From NCBI GenBank assembly GCA_026261815.1, contig JAMPIT010000687.1, positions 713,501 through 777,500 of the forward strand: a stretch of DNA of 64,000 bases, in the 5' to 3' direction. Both the position numbers and the translations under genes were made by a program. Below, one piece after another: positions 18,501 to 38,489 of this stretch (its first letter is position 1; each line of letters starts with the position of its first letter). The notes under the pieces were generated by a model that was not told the DNA's origin, ran no database searches, and saw nothing but the letters and a program-made list of their open reading frames with translations. Source of the stretch: Monarcha castaneiventris obscurior (lineage: Eukaryota > Chordata > Aves > Passeriformes > Monarchidae).

Positions 18501-21500
18501 ATTGTGTGAACTTCATTGTCTTGTCTGGCAGTTGCCAATGGAAAAGATTCTGGAGGTGCCTTGGTTCCTGTTCTGGTGACTTGGAATTGGATCCTCACAG
18601 GGATCAGATGCCCCCTCCCCAAAATGGCACAGGAGGGAAAGAGAACAGGGAAAAGCCTGGGATTGAAGAACAAGACAATGGGCAGTTGAGAAGAGAAAAT
18701 TAAGTTGGGGTATTATTCTTCGCATACAAAGACACGAGGATGAAGGGATTTAACTGTGTTTGGCAGGAGCAAAAAGGAGCAGGGAAGATGCCAGGCTCAA
18801 AGAAGGGCAATGGATGAGCAAAGGGTTGATTAAAAACACCATCCAGATGGAGCCTGTGGCTGGCCACAGCAGCAGCAACCCTGGAATGACTCGACCCCCT
18901 TAAGGAACAACCAGGAATGGCTGGGAGAGGAATGGAGGCTGCTGCTCTGCCTGGCCTTGCAAAACACTGAAGGGAAGAGTGGCAGTGCTGGCTGCTGCAG
19001 GAGGTGCTGATTTATTGTGAGATCACAGGGAACTCTTCCTGCTCTGTTTTCCTCTCTCAGCTGAGCTGTTCCCTGCTGCATGCACGGACAAGTGGAACGG
19101 TGCTACTATGGTGCTAAAAATAACAAACACCAAATATGGGCCACTCCATGAGAACTGGGAGAGCTTTGCAAGGAATCAGACCCCAAGGAATCAGTCCCCA
19201 GTTCTCGTGTGCACACACAGTCCTAGTGGGTTCAGCCTTTCCTGTAAAAATGTCCCCTGAGTTATCAAGCAGCTGAGCACAAATCACCTTTTCCATTTAC
19301 TCTTCAAAGTAGGAAAATGCTTCAGGACAGACCAAAGTTTGAGGTGTGTGATGCAACTCTGTGAATTTCAGCAGAACTGCTCTGGCTTGGGCTGTTCCAA
19401 AATTACAGGAGATTTCTGAAGATGTGGTCTGAGGGCTCATCCACAGGGAACAGGGATCCTGAGGCAACAACCAGAAGCAGAACAGCCCCTGCACTGCCCT
19501 GGCCACGGGGTCCATCTCCACATGGCCCTGCCATGTGCCTGAGGTTGTCCAGCCCGTGCTCTGTGGCCAGGAGGGCTGTGCTGAGGGAAGCAGGACCTGC
19601 CCAACTCTGCTGGAGCTGGTTATTAAAATTGCAGCAGGTTCCCAGAGCAGCTGATAAAAAACTGCATCCGCAAGCTGCTTGTGCCCTGGTGCTGCTGCCC
19701 AGCCTGTGAGGGTTGGATGCAACCCCTGGCCCAGCAGGGGCAGTTCCTGCTCGGGCAGCAGGAATTGATTAGCATCTTCCAGGACAGCACGTGCCAGGGA
19801 AACGGCTCCAGAGCCCTTCTCCCATCCCGTGCATCCAGCTCTGGGCTGGGCACGTCCATCATCACCTCAGTGCTGCTGAGGGTAATTGGAGATTAGGCAC
19901 CTCCACACCCTCGGAGATTTAGGTCCTGCACGCCTCAAAGTGCCCTCAGAGTCCCTGGAATTGTGTTTGGGTGATGCAAGGGTCACTGTGCTGTGAGGCA
20001 AATCCACCAGGAGCAGCTGCCAGCCCCAGTGGCCCTGGTCCTGCAGGGATGTGTGCAGACAGGGGTGAACTGGCAGAGTGACACAAGTGGGTCAAGTCAC
20101 CTGCTGGGTGTTCTAGGTCAGGCAGTGAGAAGCAAATAAGCTCTTTCCACTGCCTAAATTACAAGTGGGTAACCCTGCTCAAGGAATGTGCTCCAGAATG
20201 GCTGAGGAGGACACAGCCAAGTGCTTCAGGTGGAGGAAGCCAAGGCAGCAGCCCCCAAAAGGTCTGGTGTTGATGGGTGCAGTGCTTCCCCTGCTGACCT
20301 GCTGCAGGAACTCTTCTCCAGGGATAAAGCCTAGGAGAGAAGCAGCCAAGCCCTTGTGTAGTTTGTGGTTTGGCCTCCTGCCCACTCTGCCCTTCAAGCA
20401 GGAACTTCTCAAAGCGAAGGGAGTGCTTTGTGAAGCTCCCTGCAGACTCTGCCTCCTCTCCTTTAGTCACACTCAGCAGCAGGTCAGCTGGCACTGCTGG
20501 AAGCTGACCAGGCAGACTGATGGCGCCTACACAAAGTATTTAAGCAACTTCTCCACCTTGATCATTTTTCCCTCATCTTTTTTTTGTCCTTTACGTCCTT
20601 GATTGCTGTTATTCAACCCTGAGATAATGCACCCCTGATATCACTGAGATGGGAGAGACAAGCAGGGAGCAAGAGATCAAAGGAAGGAGAAGAAAGAGAA
20701 CATGCCAAAGGCAGAAGAAGAAAGAGGGGAAGATGCCAAACACTTCCTTGATTTACCTACTTTACATACCCAGTACAGAGTTTCAGAAATCCTTCATGTA
20801 CGTAATTTTGGGAGTTCTGGGGTTACCACGTAGTCCCCAGACAGCAGGAGGTTGTGGAAGGGCATCCTCCTTCCACCAGCTGAGGAAGCAGCTGGGAAGG
20901 TGGATCCAGAAAGCCCAGGAGGCCCTTGGCACCTGCGAGTGTTGGCTGGGCTTGAAAAGGAACCCGGCCGGGAGCAGGCTGGGAAATCACGGCGAGTTTA
21001 ACGCATCTTTCTGCTTCCCTCTGCTGGTGGAAGGAGGGTGTGATTCCTGAAAATCTGGGATCAGCGGGAAGGGCAGCAAAAGGCAGAGAGAAGAGTCACC
21101 TGGTGGTATCTCTGCGCAAGGATTAACTCCACGGATTGCTTTGAATGTGCTCCTGAAGAAATGCAACGTGTGTGTCCTGGAGGGCCTAAAAAGGTGGGGA
21201 AAACAGGGCCAGAGCTGGGTGGGTGGGAGGTGGGGAGGTGGCACAAATGAGATGATGTATCTGGAGTTGTTTCCAGGTCTAAATCACTCATATTGCATTA
21301 CCATTTCTCATTCCATTATCAGTTCTGATTACAAAGTTAATTTCATGACCTTGATCTAAACTTGGTCGCTATTCTTGTCACAGAACAGGATCATTATCAG
21401 TAGCAAAAAAAACCCCTCATAAACTTCAAAAATTTTTTTTACTCACTTGCTTATACTGAAATCCCTTTGATTGAGACTTAACTCTCTTTTTTTTCCTTCC

Positions 21501-22420
21501 CCTTCCAGTTTGAGTCACTTTCCTGTGGTGTTTATAGGGACTGGAGGAAATCTTGAAACCTAAAAAGAGCAGCCAAGGATAGCAACACTGAATATGGAGA
21601 TCCGGGAAATACGTGAACACAACACCAGCTTTCATTTGAAAGGGGATGTGCAAGATAAAGGCAAATCCAACATTAATGCAGCATTCCCATCAGGAAATCA
21701 GCAGCCACTCCTGCATTTCATTTCCCTGTTTTATTTAAAAAACCCCTTGGAAGCAGTGCTGTTGATGGATGTGACTCAGTGCTGTTAAATCCCTTTTGCA
21801 GATTTCCTCCTTTAGTGAGTCAGGGACTCAAACAACCCCATCACGGGGCTCTGACCCTCTCCAAACTGCAAATCTGAGGGCAGAGGCCGGGCACCCCTTC
21901 AGCTGTCAGAAATATGGTGACAAAAACACGGATACCTCACCTAATCACGCTCTCAAGCCACAGAGCTGCACCAGGAATGTTTAAATAGAAATTCCATGGA
22001 TTTGCCCCAGCACCATGAGGGAGCAAACACCAAACTCTCCCCTGCAGCACATCACGATTTAATGGCATTTCTTATTCCCTTGTGCTGATTTGGCCTCAGG
22101 AGGAGGATTTTGGACCTGGGACATCTCTAACCCACTGTGGCTATAAATATCCCTTGATTTGCTCCAGTAACGAGCCCTGGCTGTGCTTGCAGTAAAAAAC
22201 CTTGACGTGGTTGAGGTTTTCACCCTTCAACTCTGCACTCACTGTGCTAAGTGCTGTTTATTTTTGGAACATGGCACCGATTGGTGCTTTTCTGCTTGCG
22301 GTACCTCGTGCTCCACAGCATCCTTGAGCTGGAAGGGCAGGGATCCAGTCCCAGCCCACACGCCCAGTGTCACGGCTCAAGTTAGAGCCGTGATTTTGTC
22401 TCTGAGCTCAGTCCCAGCTC
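15560..22420. other. Intergenic or STPG1-intronic sequence, no confirmed exon
   Basis: No confirmed exon was found. Two further minus-strand donors of good quality, at 15842-15846 (CACAG|GTAAAG) and about 18127 (TTCCAG|GTGAGA), follow short open stretches, but I could not tie them to a protein. The interval also holds a 39-base minisatellite (17695-17830) and an AT-rich block near 16740-16900 with an AP-1 site (TGAGTCA, 16773-16779) and a grainyhead-like AACCAGTT (16886-16893). Otherwise nothing notable was seen. Confidence 0.45.
17694..17830. repeat. 39-base minisatellite, about 3.3 copies
   Basis: The unit begins CAGTGCCACCAGGGG and ends GAGCCCCAG. Copies start near 17693, 17732 and 17771, with a degenerate partial copy from about 17811. 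The third copy has a one-base C insertion and two substitutions. The period is a multiple of three, so the minus strand reads as a 13-residue Gly/Thr-rich repeat, but no gene model uses it. Confidence 0.85.
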
Positions 22421-22429
22421 TGAACGTGC

Positions 22430-23640
22430 AGCAGCGCCGAGGCTCCAGAGCTGGCCCAGGTCAGCCACGGCCTTTGCTGTCTCCACTGAGTGAACCTGGC
22501 GCTCGGGAGGCGAGAGGAGCCCTGAGGGGCCGCCCTGAGGGGGCACCCGCAGGTGCAGCCTCAGGTACCGCCTCAGGCGAGGCCCCGGAGGGCGCTACCG
22601 GAAGCCGCCTCACGGCCCGGCCCCGCCCAGCTGAGGCGGCGGGAATGGCGAGTACCTGAGCGGCTGAGGCAGCGCGGGGAGCACCGGGGATAGCCCCGTG
22701 CCCCACTCAGATGAGGTGTGCGGCCTGTGCCCGCCCGTTCCTGCCGGTGCCTGCCCGTTCCTGCCGCTGCATCCCCGGCCTTCGGCGGCACCGGGAGCCG
22801 AGACACCCGGTTACCGGGACAACAGCCGCCTCAGCTCTCCTCCAATCGCCGTGCCCCTTACTTTGAGCACTGCGGCAGGCGCCCAATGACAGGCGAGCTC
22901 TCAGCGCCACAGCGGCTGGTTTAAGGTGGCTCGGCGGAGGAGCTTCGTGCATGCGCCTTAAGGAGGCTCTGGCTGCTTCCCGCGCCACCGAGAGCCCTGA
23001 GGGACGGATCCCACCGGGGCAAAGCGACGTCTCGTCGGGGGGAGGCGCCGGCCGCAGCTGTCCCTGCAGCCCTGGGCCGGGGAGCGCCCCGGGGCACTGG
23101 GAGGTGCCCGCGGGACGGGACGGGACCGCCCCGCCCCAACCGAGCGGCGGAACGCAGCTCCTTCCGCCCGGCCCGTCCGAGCCCCGCGCCCATAGGCTGG
23201 GCCAGGCCCCGCCTTTGCGCAACATCCAATCCTCGCTGTCACCTGGGGCCCTGCCCTTGATTGACAGTGCTGGCGGCCAATCGGAGGGGGCGGGCAGGAA
23301 GCGACCGCGGCGCTCGACCGGGAGCCGGAGCTGGGGCCCGGGGCCGGGCTGGGGCAGCGGCGGGGCCGGAGAGCGGCGGGGCCGGGCTGTGGCAGCGGCG
23401 GGGTCGGTGAGTGGCGGCACCGCTCCCGGAGGAGCAGCGCAGGGAGCGGCGCACCGGAGGGCTCGGTGGGAGCAGCCCGGGTCCCGGCCCGGCGGTGTGG
23501 GGGTGCTCTGCGCTGCCCGGGCAGGGTTGCTCCCGGTGGGAGGGGGTTTGCTGCCCCATCCCCTCACAAACGGGTGTTTTTGCCCTTTCGTGGCTGTTGT
23601 GCCCCCGCGCTGGGACAGCCCGGCGGTTCGGGGATGATGC
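22430..23640. promoter_or_regulatory. CpG-island promoter of NIPAL3 and, presumably, divergent STPG1
   Basis: This GC- and CpG-rich block separates the minus-strand STPG1 interval from NIPAL3. CCAAT boxes lie at 22842-22846, 22883-22887, 23226-23230 and 23277-23281, the last followed by a GGGGGCGGGC Sp1-type site. A plausible untranslated first exon of NIPAL3 ends at a donor at 23406 (GGTCG|GTGAGT). A minus-strand donor (CTCAG|GTACTC) at 22656 could end the first exon of a divergent transcript. In mammals STPG1 and NIPAL3 start head to head, and the arrangement of motifs on both sides fits that. Transcription starts are inferred. Confidence 0.75.
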
Positions 23641-23674
23641 TGCTGCTCCCCGAGCTCTCGGGGGCTGCAGGGAG

Positions 23675-23900
23675 CTCCAAGGAAAATCTAGGTTGGATAT
23701 TAGAAAAAAGTTTTTTACAGAAAGAGTGATAAAATATTGGAATGGTTTACCCGGGGAGGTGGTGGAATCACCATCCCTGGACGTGTTTAAAAAGAGATTG
23801 GATGTGGCACTCGGTGCCATGGTTTAGTTGAGTTGAGGTGTTTGGACATGGGCTGGACTCGATGATCTTGAAGGTCTCTTCCAGCCTGGTGATTCTGTGG
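23675..23900 (+). mobile_element. CR1 LINE 3' tail, sense orientation
   Basis: The block contains a diverged CR1 3' end: a GGTTGGATATTAGAAA-like start, a TGGAATGGTTTACCCGGGGA segment, CCATCCCTGGACGTGTTTAA, then GGACTCGATGATCTTGAAGG and an ending near GATTCTGTG. It is 5'-truncated, as nearly all CR1 copies are. It sits within NIPAL3 intron 1, directly downstream of the CpG island. Confidence 0.85.
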
Positions 23901-24387
23901 CGGTGCTTTCCAGACACCTCCATGAGTTTGGCTCCGGGGAATCGGGGCTCTGAGGAATGCAGGCTCCAGACTGCTGGCAGGGATTCCCTGGGCTGACCTC
24001 TGCCTGCAGAGAGAGCAGCGCTGGCATCCCCAGCACGTGGGGATGGGCTGACTCACGGAGCGCTGCTCCTGCACAGGCTGCAGGCTCAGGGAGGAGGGAA
24101 ATGAAAAGCAGAGCTCGGAGGACTTGAGAGCCTTTGTGGTGCTGTTAAATGCCAGCTGAGTGTGTCACCCCTGGGGCCCAGCCAGCTCACAAGAGCTTGT
24201 AAAGCAAAGTCTGTGAGTTTCTGTCCAAGGTTTTCTAAGAAGACATTTAAAATTTGCTTTCTTGGTTTATGTACAGCTGTGAGTTTGATTCCAGGGGCGT
24301 TTCTGTGGCCTATTCTTTACTGCAGGTTTTGGGCAACTGATTTCTTTGATCTAATTCTTTGGTTTTTCTTTCTTTTTTTTCCTTTAG

Positions 24388-24662
24388 ATTCACCTTGAAG
24401 GAATACAACCCTGCCACTTCACTGACTGGCTGGAAAGAGTGGCTCATCCACCCTCCTGCCTGCCTGTGGTGCCCACCCTGAGACAGGGCAGGGGAAGGGA
24501 AGGGAAGCAGCAGAACTTTTGTGCTTCCCTGAACTTGTCCAAGGGAGCAGGATGGACGGCAAGGAGCGGTACCAGAAGCTGGTTCCAGCAGGGTCCAAGT
24601 CTCCTCTTTAAAGAGAAATTCCAGCATTGAGGAGGCTGAAAAGCAAAAAAAAGCACCCCAAA
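24388..24662 (+). other. NIPAL3: 5' untranslated part of NIPAL3 exon 2, with an upstream ORF
   Basis: A strong acceptor (TTTTTTTTCCTTTAG) ends at 24387, so the exon carrying the start codon probably begins at 24388. The leader includes a 19-codon upstream ORF at 24552-24611 (ATG in a GGATGG context, ending TAA) about 50 bases before the NIPAL3 ATG. The exon start is predicted from the splice signal only. Confidence 0.6.
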
Positions 24663-32753
<8,091 letters not shown>

Positions 32754-35700
32754 GTGACCTTCAAGGACTGATTTGAGTTGCCAGGAGTTTGACCTTTATT
32801 TATTTACCTGTTCAAATAGAAGCAAGCGTAAAGCCGACCTTGATAAGAGTTTCAAGCTCGTCTGGAGCTGAACTTTCCAGGCTGATTGTTAAAATAAACA
32901 ACTCTTTCTAGTTGGGAAGTTGAAAGTACTTGTCTTGGCAGGAAGCAGATGCCAGTTCTGCTTGGAATTCTGCTGGCTGGGAGTGTGGAATGGTGAATGC
33001 AGCACCATGGAGCTGATGAGAGAGGAGATGCTGTGGAAGAGAAGTGACTGTGCAGTTTTCAGCCCTGCTGGGAGTGGTTTTATCTCCAGACAAGTTTTCA
33101 GGAGCTGCTCACAGAGAGAGGAGGGCAGGATTTAATCTTTCATTTGCAGGGACTGTGACAGATTTTCCAGGAAGGCTCTAAATCCTGGTGTGACCACAGA
33201 GCTCCCCTAACACAGCAATAAATGGAATTGTTTTGAAGCACCAACACTGGAACTTGCTGTGTGTTTAGAGCAGCAGAACTGGTGAGAGTGAACACTTTAT
33301 CCCTTCAAACCACGAATTTTGGGCACTTCTGTACAACTGTTCTGGTGTTGAACATAAGCACTGAGGATGGGGGTTGTTTTTAGAGCACCACTGGATTATA
33401 TGGCTTAGAACAAAGATTATTTGCCAGTTTTCTGATTTCATAGCAGGAGCTTCAAGTTGGATTAAATGGTGCAGAGGGAGCACTGTAAAAGATGAGGACA
33501 TAGAGAAATGAGAATGATGTGCCTGCATCTGGGGGGGAATTGATGTAATTTTGGACAAATTCTTAAATCTTTATCACATTTATTTATTTTCTTTTTGATT
33601 GAGGCAGGATTCCCAACTTCAGGGGTCCCAAATATTTAAAGGTGTTGAAGTTCCTTAGTTCAAAAGCTCAGTTTAGGTGATGTAAGCTGGGGTCCTCCCC
33701 CCCCTTTTTTTTTTCTTTTAAAAAAATGAAAAAAAAAAAGAACTTGTCTACTATTGTGGATGACCTAAGGAGAGAAGTTGCACAGCCCAGCACTCATTGA
33801 GGCCTGTGAGGATAATGCAGCTTTGTGTACTTTGATCTTTATCTTTCCAGCTCCCAGGAGATGGCCAGGAGCTGATATGGAGGGAGAATGGACACAAGGG
33901 GGGAGAATGGGGAACAGTCAAGAGAGGAGGACAAAGTACAACATTTACTGGTAGATGCAAGTTATCCTGGCACTTTGATAGCACTGCCTGCTCTAAAATT
34001 GGGGCTTTTTGCTGTGAAGCTGAATTTTAAGTCCACTCAGTGTGGCTTGGGCTGTCTGCACAATGGAGTCTCCAGGACCTTGGAACTTTATTTGAAAGGA
34101 ACAGTGCTCATGTTCTGTGTATTTTTAAGCGATTCCTTTAACATCAGGGGGTTTGGGATTATCTTAGATTTGGAACAGAGTCTTTCTGCTTTATTTATTT
34201 TATTTTTATTTGTTAAAATGACTCACGGCCAGTTTCTGTTCCCACTGCCAGAAATTCCCAACAACTCCCCTGACTTGTACATGATTATTCCAGGTTCTTG
34301 CTGTTGTGAATGACAACAGAACTGTTCCTTTGCATGTGTTTGCTTTGCCAGCTCTGCAGACTGATTCAATCTGGGCATACTTTGGATTGCTTTGGCATTT
34401 TTGTGCAGCTTAGGAAAATAACCTTCCCCCCTGCACAGGGGAGGTGCCCTGGGGTTGTACCCAGGTTTCTTCATCAGCTGGACACAATTCAGATCTTATC
34501 AGTGGCGTCCCCTGCACTGGAGCTTAGGAAACCTCAAGAAATAACAGCTTTCCTTTCACCCTCAATAGTTTATTTGTGATTAAGCAAGATAAGGATGTTA
34601 ATGGGCTCTTGCTGCCAGAGCATTCATCTTGCTGGGGTGCAGTGACACTGATGTACTGCCTTTGGATCTGGTCATCGATTGTTGGTGAATTTATGGGCAG
34701 CTTTTGTTCATTAACAATGCAAAATGAAGCAGTGCAGGGAGGCTGAATGGGAAGGGGACAGGAATGCTGCCTTTCCTTATCTCTTCCCATTTAATCAACC
34801 TGTTTTGACCTATTGGCTCTGCAGCCACAGAACACAGAGTCTGAAAACAAGCTGTGCTGACCCACACACTTGTTCCGTGGCAACATTCTGTGTGGTTAAT
34901 TATGTGCTATAAAATAATTCATCACAAGGGCCTCAATGTTTGGATGCTGACACCCAGATCAGGATGGCCCTGTGTGTAAGGGTGCAGTTGTCCCAGTTCT
35001 CAGCAGGATTTAAAGCCAGCAGGTGACTGGAGCACTGACTTTGCAGCCATAAATGCCTGGTTTGGGTTTTTCTCCTCAGCACAGGCCCTGACGTCCTGAG
35101 AGATGGACACAGAGCTGCTCTGAGGTGGCTGCTTCTCCTGAGCCTGATTCCTGCCCTTCCTGCCTGCACAGAGCCCTCAGCCCTTCTCTGAGTGAAACTG
35201 CCCCCAGCCATGAGCTGAGCTTTTGTGGTATTGTGTGGGTTTGGCCCTTTCTTTTCAAAGATTCTAAAGGCAAGTCTTGCTCCAAAGCTTTACATAACCA
35301 TGTTTTATTTACACAGTCTCTGTGGGCTCAAATAATTCTACTTAATAATGACAGTTCTCTTTACCTGCAGTGACAGGGAAATCTCCCTTTGTTTGCTTCT
35401 GGAAACTTCCTGCCAAAGGCCTCCACTGGAGGTGGTGTCTGTTTCTACAGCACATAAATCACAATATTTTTGATTATTGTGCCACAGCAGTGGAGCCTGG
35501 GGTGTTGCTTGGGCCATGGGCCTCAGCTCCATGACTGATGTAGGGGCAGGACTGAGGGACTGCACCTCACTCCTGTTTGCTGCTGCAGTTCAATGTTGGA
35601 ATCTTAAAATGGGGTTGGTTTTTTTAGTTTTTTATTTTATGCACTTCCCTCTTTTGTTTGTTTTTTCTCCCAGTCTTCCAAAACAATGTTATTTTCTGCT

Positions 35701-36550
35701 CTTTAGCCTAAGAAAAGGCATGAGCAGGGCCCAGAGAAACCCAGTATCTTATTTAAACTTGACCGTGGGACTTCTGTGCTCTTTCTGGCTCTTTCAGGAG
35801 TGAATTAAACTCCTCACCTCCCTTCTAGTCCAGAGAAGCTGAAACAGGAAGGGTTTTGCACCCTCACACTGAACTTTTTACAGAATATTTTTTAGTCTGA
35901 GGTGACAGTGGCCATGCCTGGAATTGCAGCAAATTATTTAGAGCTGAGCAGCACAGGAAGGTTTAAAGGAGAGGAGCCCTGTGCCACGTTCCAGGGTGAA
36001 AAATGATTTACCTGTTGTACAGCACACTCTGATCTGTGAATGTGGACACTGCAGGGCTGAAGCAGGGCCCTGCACATGGCACAGCCCCCCCAGATTCCAA
36101 AGGGGAAGGATTTCTCAGCACCAGGAGCTGTCCCAGCACTGTGGTGAAGGAGCAGCTCCTTGGCTTTATCCCTGGCTTCTTCACCCAATGTGAACTGACA
36201 TCTCTTGCCTCCACCTTGTGTGGCTTCTCAATGCACCAGAGCACTTAAAACATTCTCAGTGTGTATTTTATGTGTCACTTAACTCTGTGGAGCACAGCTC
36301 CTGCGTTGGCTGAATGTATAAAATGATCTGCCTACAACGTTCTCCAGTTCACCTTAAAATGTGTAAATAAATCAAGCTTTACACTCTTGCACTATAAAGG
36401 GCAACTGCTTCATTTTTCACAGGCAATGTTGCATGTCTGTTTAATTCTATTTGTCTTTCAGGTGAGACAAATGAAACCAAACTTTGAATAAAAGATTGTG
36501 GTAAAATGAAACTTTGAATAAAAGATTGTGGTAAGACCTATAGACTTCTG
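32754..36550 (+). other. NIPAL3: NIPAL3 long 3' untranslated region
   Basis: About 3.8 kb of exon-free sequence follows the stop codon. AATAAA hexamers lie at about 33226, at 36366-36371 and twice at 36487-36492 and 36517-36522. No new promoter-like CpG cluster appears before about 38.5 kb, so the distal group is taken as the main 3' end. Short isoforms using the proximal signal are possible. The tract includes homopolymer runs near 33698-33740 (C8, T-rich, A-rich). Confidence 0.55.
36470..36534 (+). repeat. NIPAL3: Tandem duplication of a polyA-signal module
   Basis: A segment beginning AATGAAAC and ending AAAGATTGTGGTAA occurs twice in a row: 36470-36504 (35 bases) and 36505-36534 (30 bases, lacking a short CCAAA-type piece). 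Each copy contains ACTTTGAATAAAAG, so two AATAAA hexamers lie exactly 30 bases apart (36487-36492, 36517-36522). It is the likely distal 3' end of NIPAL3. Confidence 0.85.
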
Positions 36551-38480
36551 GCTTGCTCCATGCTCCTGGTAGAGCTTTGATTGACCAAAAATGTCTTGGG
36601 AGAAATTAAGACAGGATTTAGGTGACTAAAATGTGTATTGAAAGAACTGTCTGTTTGTTTTTAACAGGATACTGGTAAATGAAATGCAGACTGTTACAGC
36701 ATTACTAATGCACACAGGAGTCTGCCCAAATTTGGGGTCAGCTGTAGGAATCGTGCAATTTACTTTTAAAACCTTGTTTTACAAGGCTTTAAAAAAATAT
36801 GTAGCATTTAATATTTTGGAGAAGAGCTTGAAATCGTGATCCAAAGAAGAGGGGGACACAAACCCCAAATCATTGTATTTTTGGTGGTCTGACTCGTGAT
36901 GTTTTTTACTGAAATTGAGCTTCTCTGAGACACCCAAGCCCTCTGATGGCAGTTGGGAATGCTCTGCTGGAGGAGGTGTCACCCCTCAGCTACAGGGCAC
37001 CGTGTCTGGGATACAGGACTGCACTAAGAGATACAGAAGAGTGGCAATTTACCTTAATCGTCTGCTTGCCAAGCTAATTAACACTCACCAGGTGGCTTTT
37101 CAGTCCAGGGGGAGAAGCAGAGGATAACCCTCAGGATACTTTTAATTAAATGTATCTCTTGGGGTCCCAAACCACAAAGGGAGAGAAGAAAAACAACCCA
37201 AGGGCAGCCTCGGTGTTAGAGCTGCACCTCACTGAATCCCTGGATAATGCTGGCAGAAGCAGCTTCCTTAATCCCCAGAATTTCTGATAAATGGGGTAGT
37301 ACTTTGTTAACATCCACCATTCAAAGATTAGTGTGTTGTATTACAAGTGTTTTAAGTGCTGATACCAAGATGTGCTGTTGATGTCAGGAGTGTTACAGGA
37401 GTGCTACAAAAGAGGTGTTATTGCAAGAGACAGAGTATTTAAAACGCCACTGAAGTGGACACAAATGTTGAGAGTTTGTGGTATTAAAGCAGAATATATT
37501 GCTGGCCAGGGAGGAAAAAGTGGTATTGAATCGATAAAGCAGGAGATTGCAGCAAGGGAAGGCTGAGGATGGAGAGTAACCCATTACCACCTGAATTTGC
37601 ACTGCATCTGAATTGCAGAATCCCTTTATCTGGACAGGGGAAACTGATCTTACCTTCCTACAGTGAGAGCTGCTGGGCTGTTTTCTTAGGAGGGAAAGGG
37701 CTGCACTGTGGACAATCACCTAGTAGAGGAGCCCAGCTCAGCATCTCTTTCAGCCTGTTTCTGAAATTTAAAAGAAAATATTTCAGCCACAGAAATTTCA
37801 CTACTTGCACCACAAACCCGCGCTGTCTTCTGTCTTTCCAAGTGAGGACAAAGCTGTGGAACTCAGCATTTGTGTCAGTGAAATTCAATAGTTTTTTGTG
37901 GGGGTTTTGTGAAAAACCAAAGTAAGAATGCTGCTTTGTGCTTTCTTTAGAGATAAACGTGCACAGGCACTGATGTATCCCCCAGCTCAGATGATGGCTG
38001 TCCGAAACCATCTCATGGCTGGATTAAGCTGTGATTTGCTCCGAGAAGGACACAAACTGTCACTGTTCCCATCTGGCAGCTGTCCAGGGCTGATGGCAGA
38101 GCCATCCCGATTGATGCCAGTGGAGGAATCACGGAATCCCAGAATGGTTTGGGTGGGAAAGGACCTTAAAGCCCATCTAGTGCCACTCCTGCCATGGCAG
38201 GGACACCTTCCACTGTCCCAGGCTGCTCCAAGCCCCGTCCAACCTGGCCTTGGGCACTTCCAGGGATGCAGGGGCAGCCCCAGCTGCTCTGGGCAGCTCC
38301 TTCCTCCACACCAGCCGCCAACCGCTCGTCCAGACGCTGCTCCGAGGGCGATTTGCAGGATTTTTACATCAATTCTCATCGCTCTGAGCTCAGGGCTCCT
38401 GGAGAGCCCCTCCTCGGGGCCCAGCGGGTGGCGGGTGCCCGTCGCTTCTCCAGGGACGGATCCGTGCTTACAAACACCGC
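36551..38480. other. Intergenic, NIPAL3 to RCAN3
   Basis: No coding exon was recognised. The first half is AT-rich. A plus-strand open stretch at 37372-37566 (64 codons) has no recognisable motif. A CR1 tail in antisense orientation occupies the last 350 bases before the RCAN3 CpG island. Confidence 0.5.
38125..38305 (-). mobile_element. CR1 LINE 3' tail, antisense, upstream of the RCAN3 promoter
   Basis: The block reads as the reverse complement of a CR1 end: GAATCACGGAATCCCAGAAT, TTTGGGTGGGAAAGGACCTT, then CCATGGCAGGGACACC, AGGCTGCTCCAAGCCCCG and GGGCACTTCCAGGGATG. It is 5'-truncated. It ends about 200 bases before the CpG island of RCAN3. Confidence 0.9.
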
Positions 38481-38489
38481 CCAAAGTAT

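Noticed and set aside
22707..23567. 286-codon minus-strand open frame in the NIPAL3/STPG1 promoter
   Set aside because: Same GC-island effect. It overlaps plus-strand open frames of similar length and has low-complexity Pro/Arg/Gly composition.
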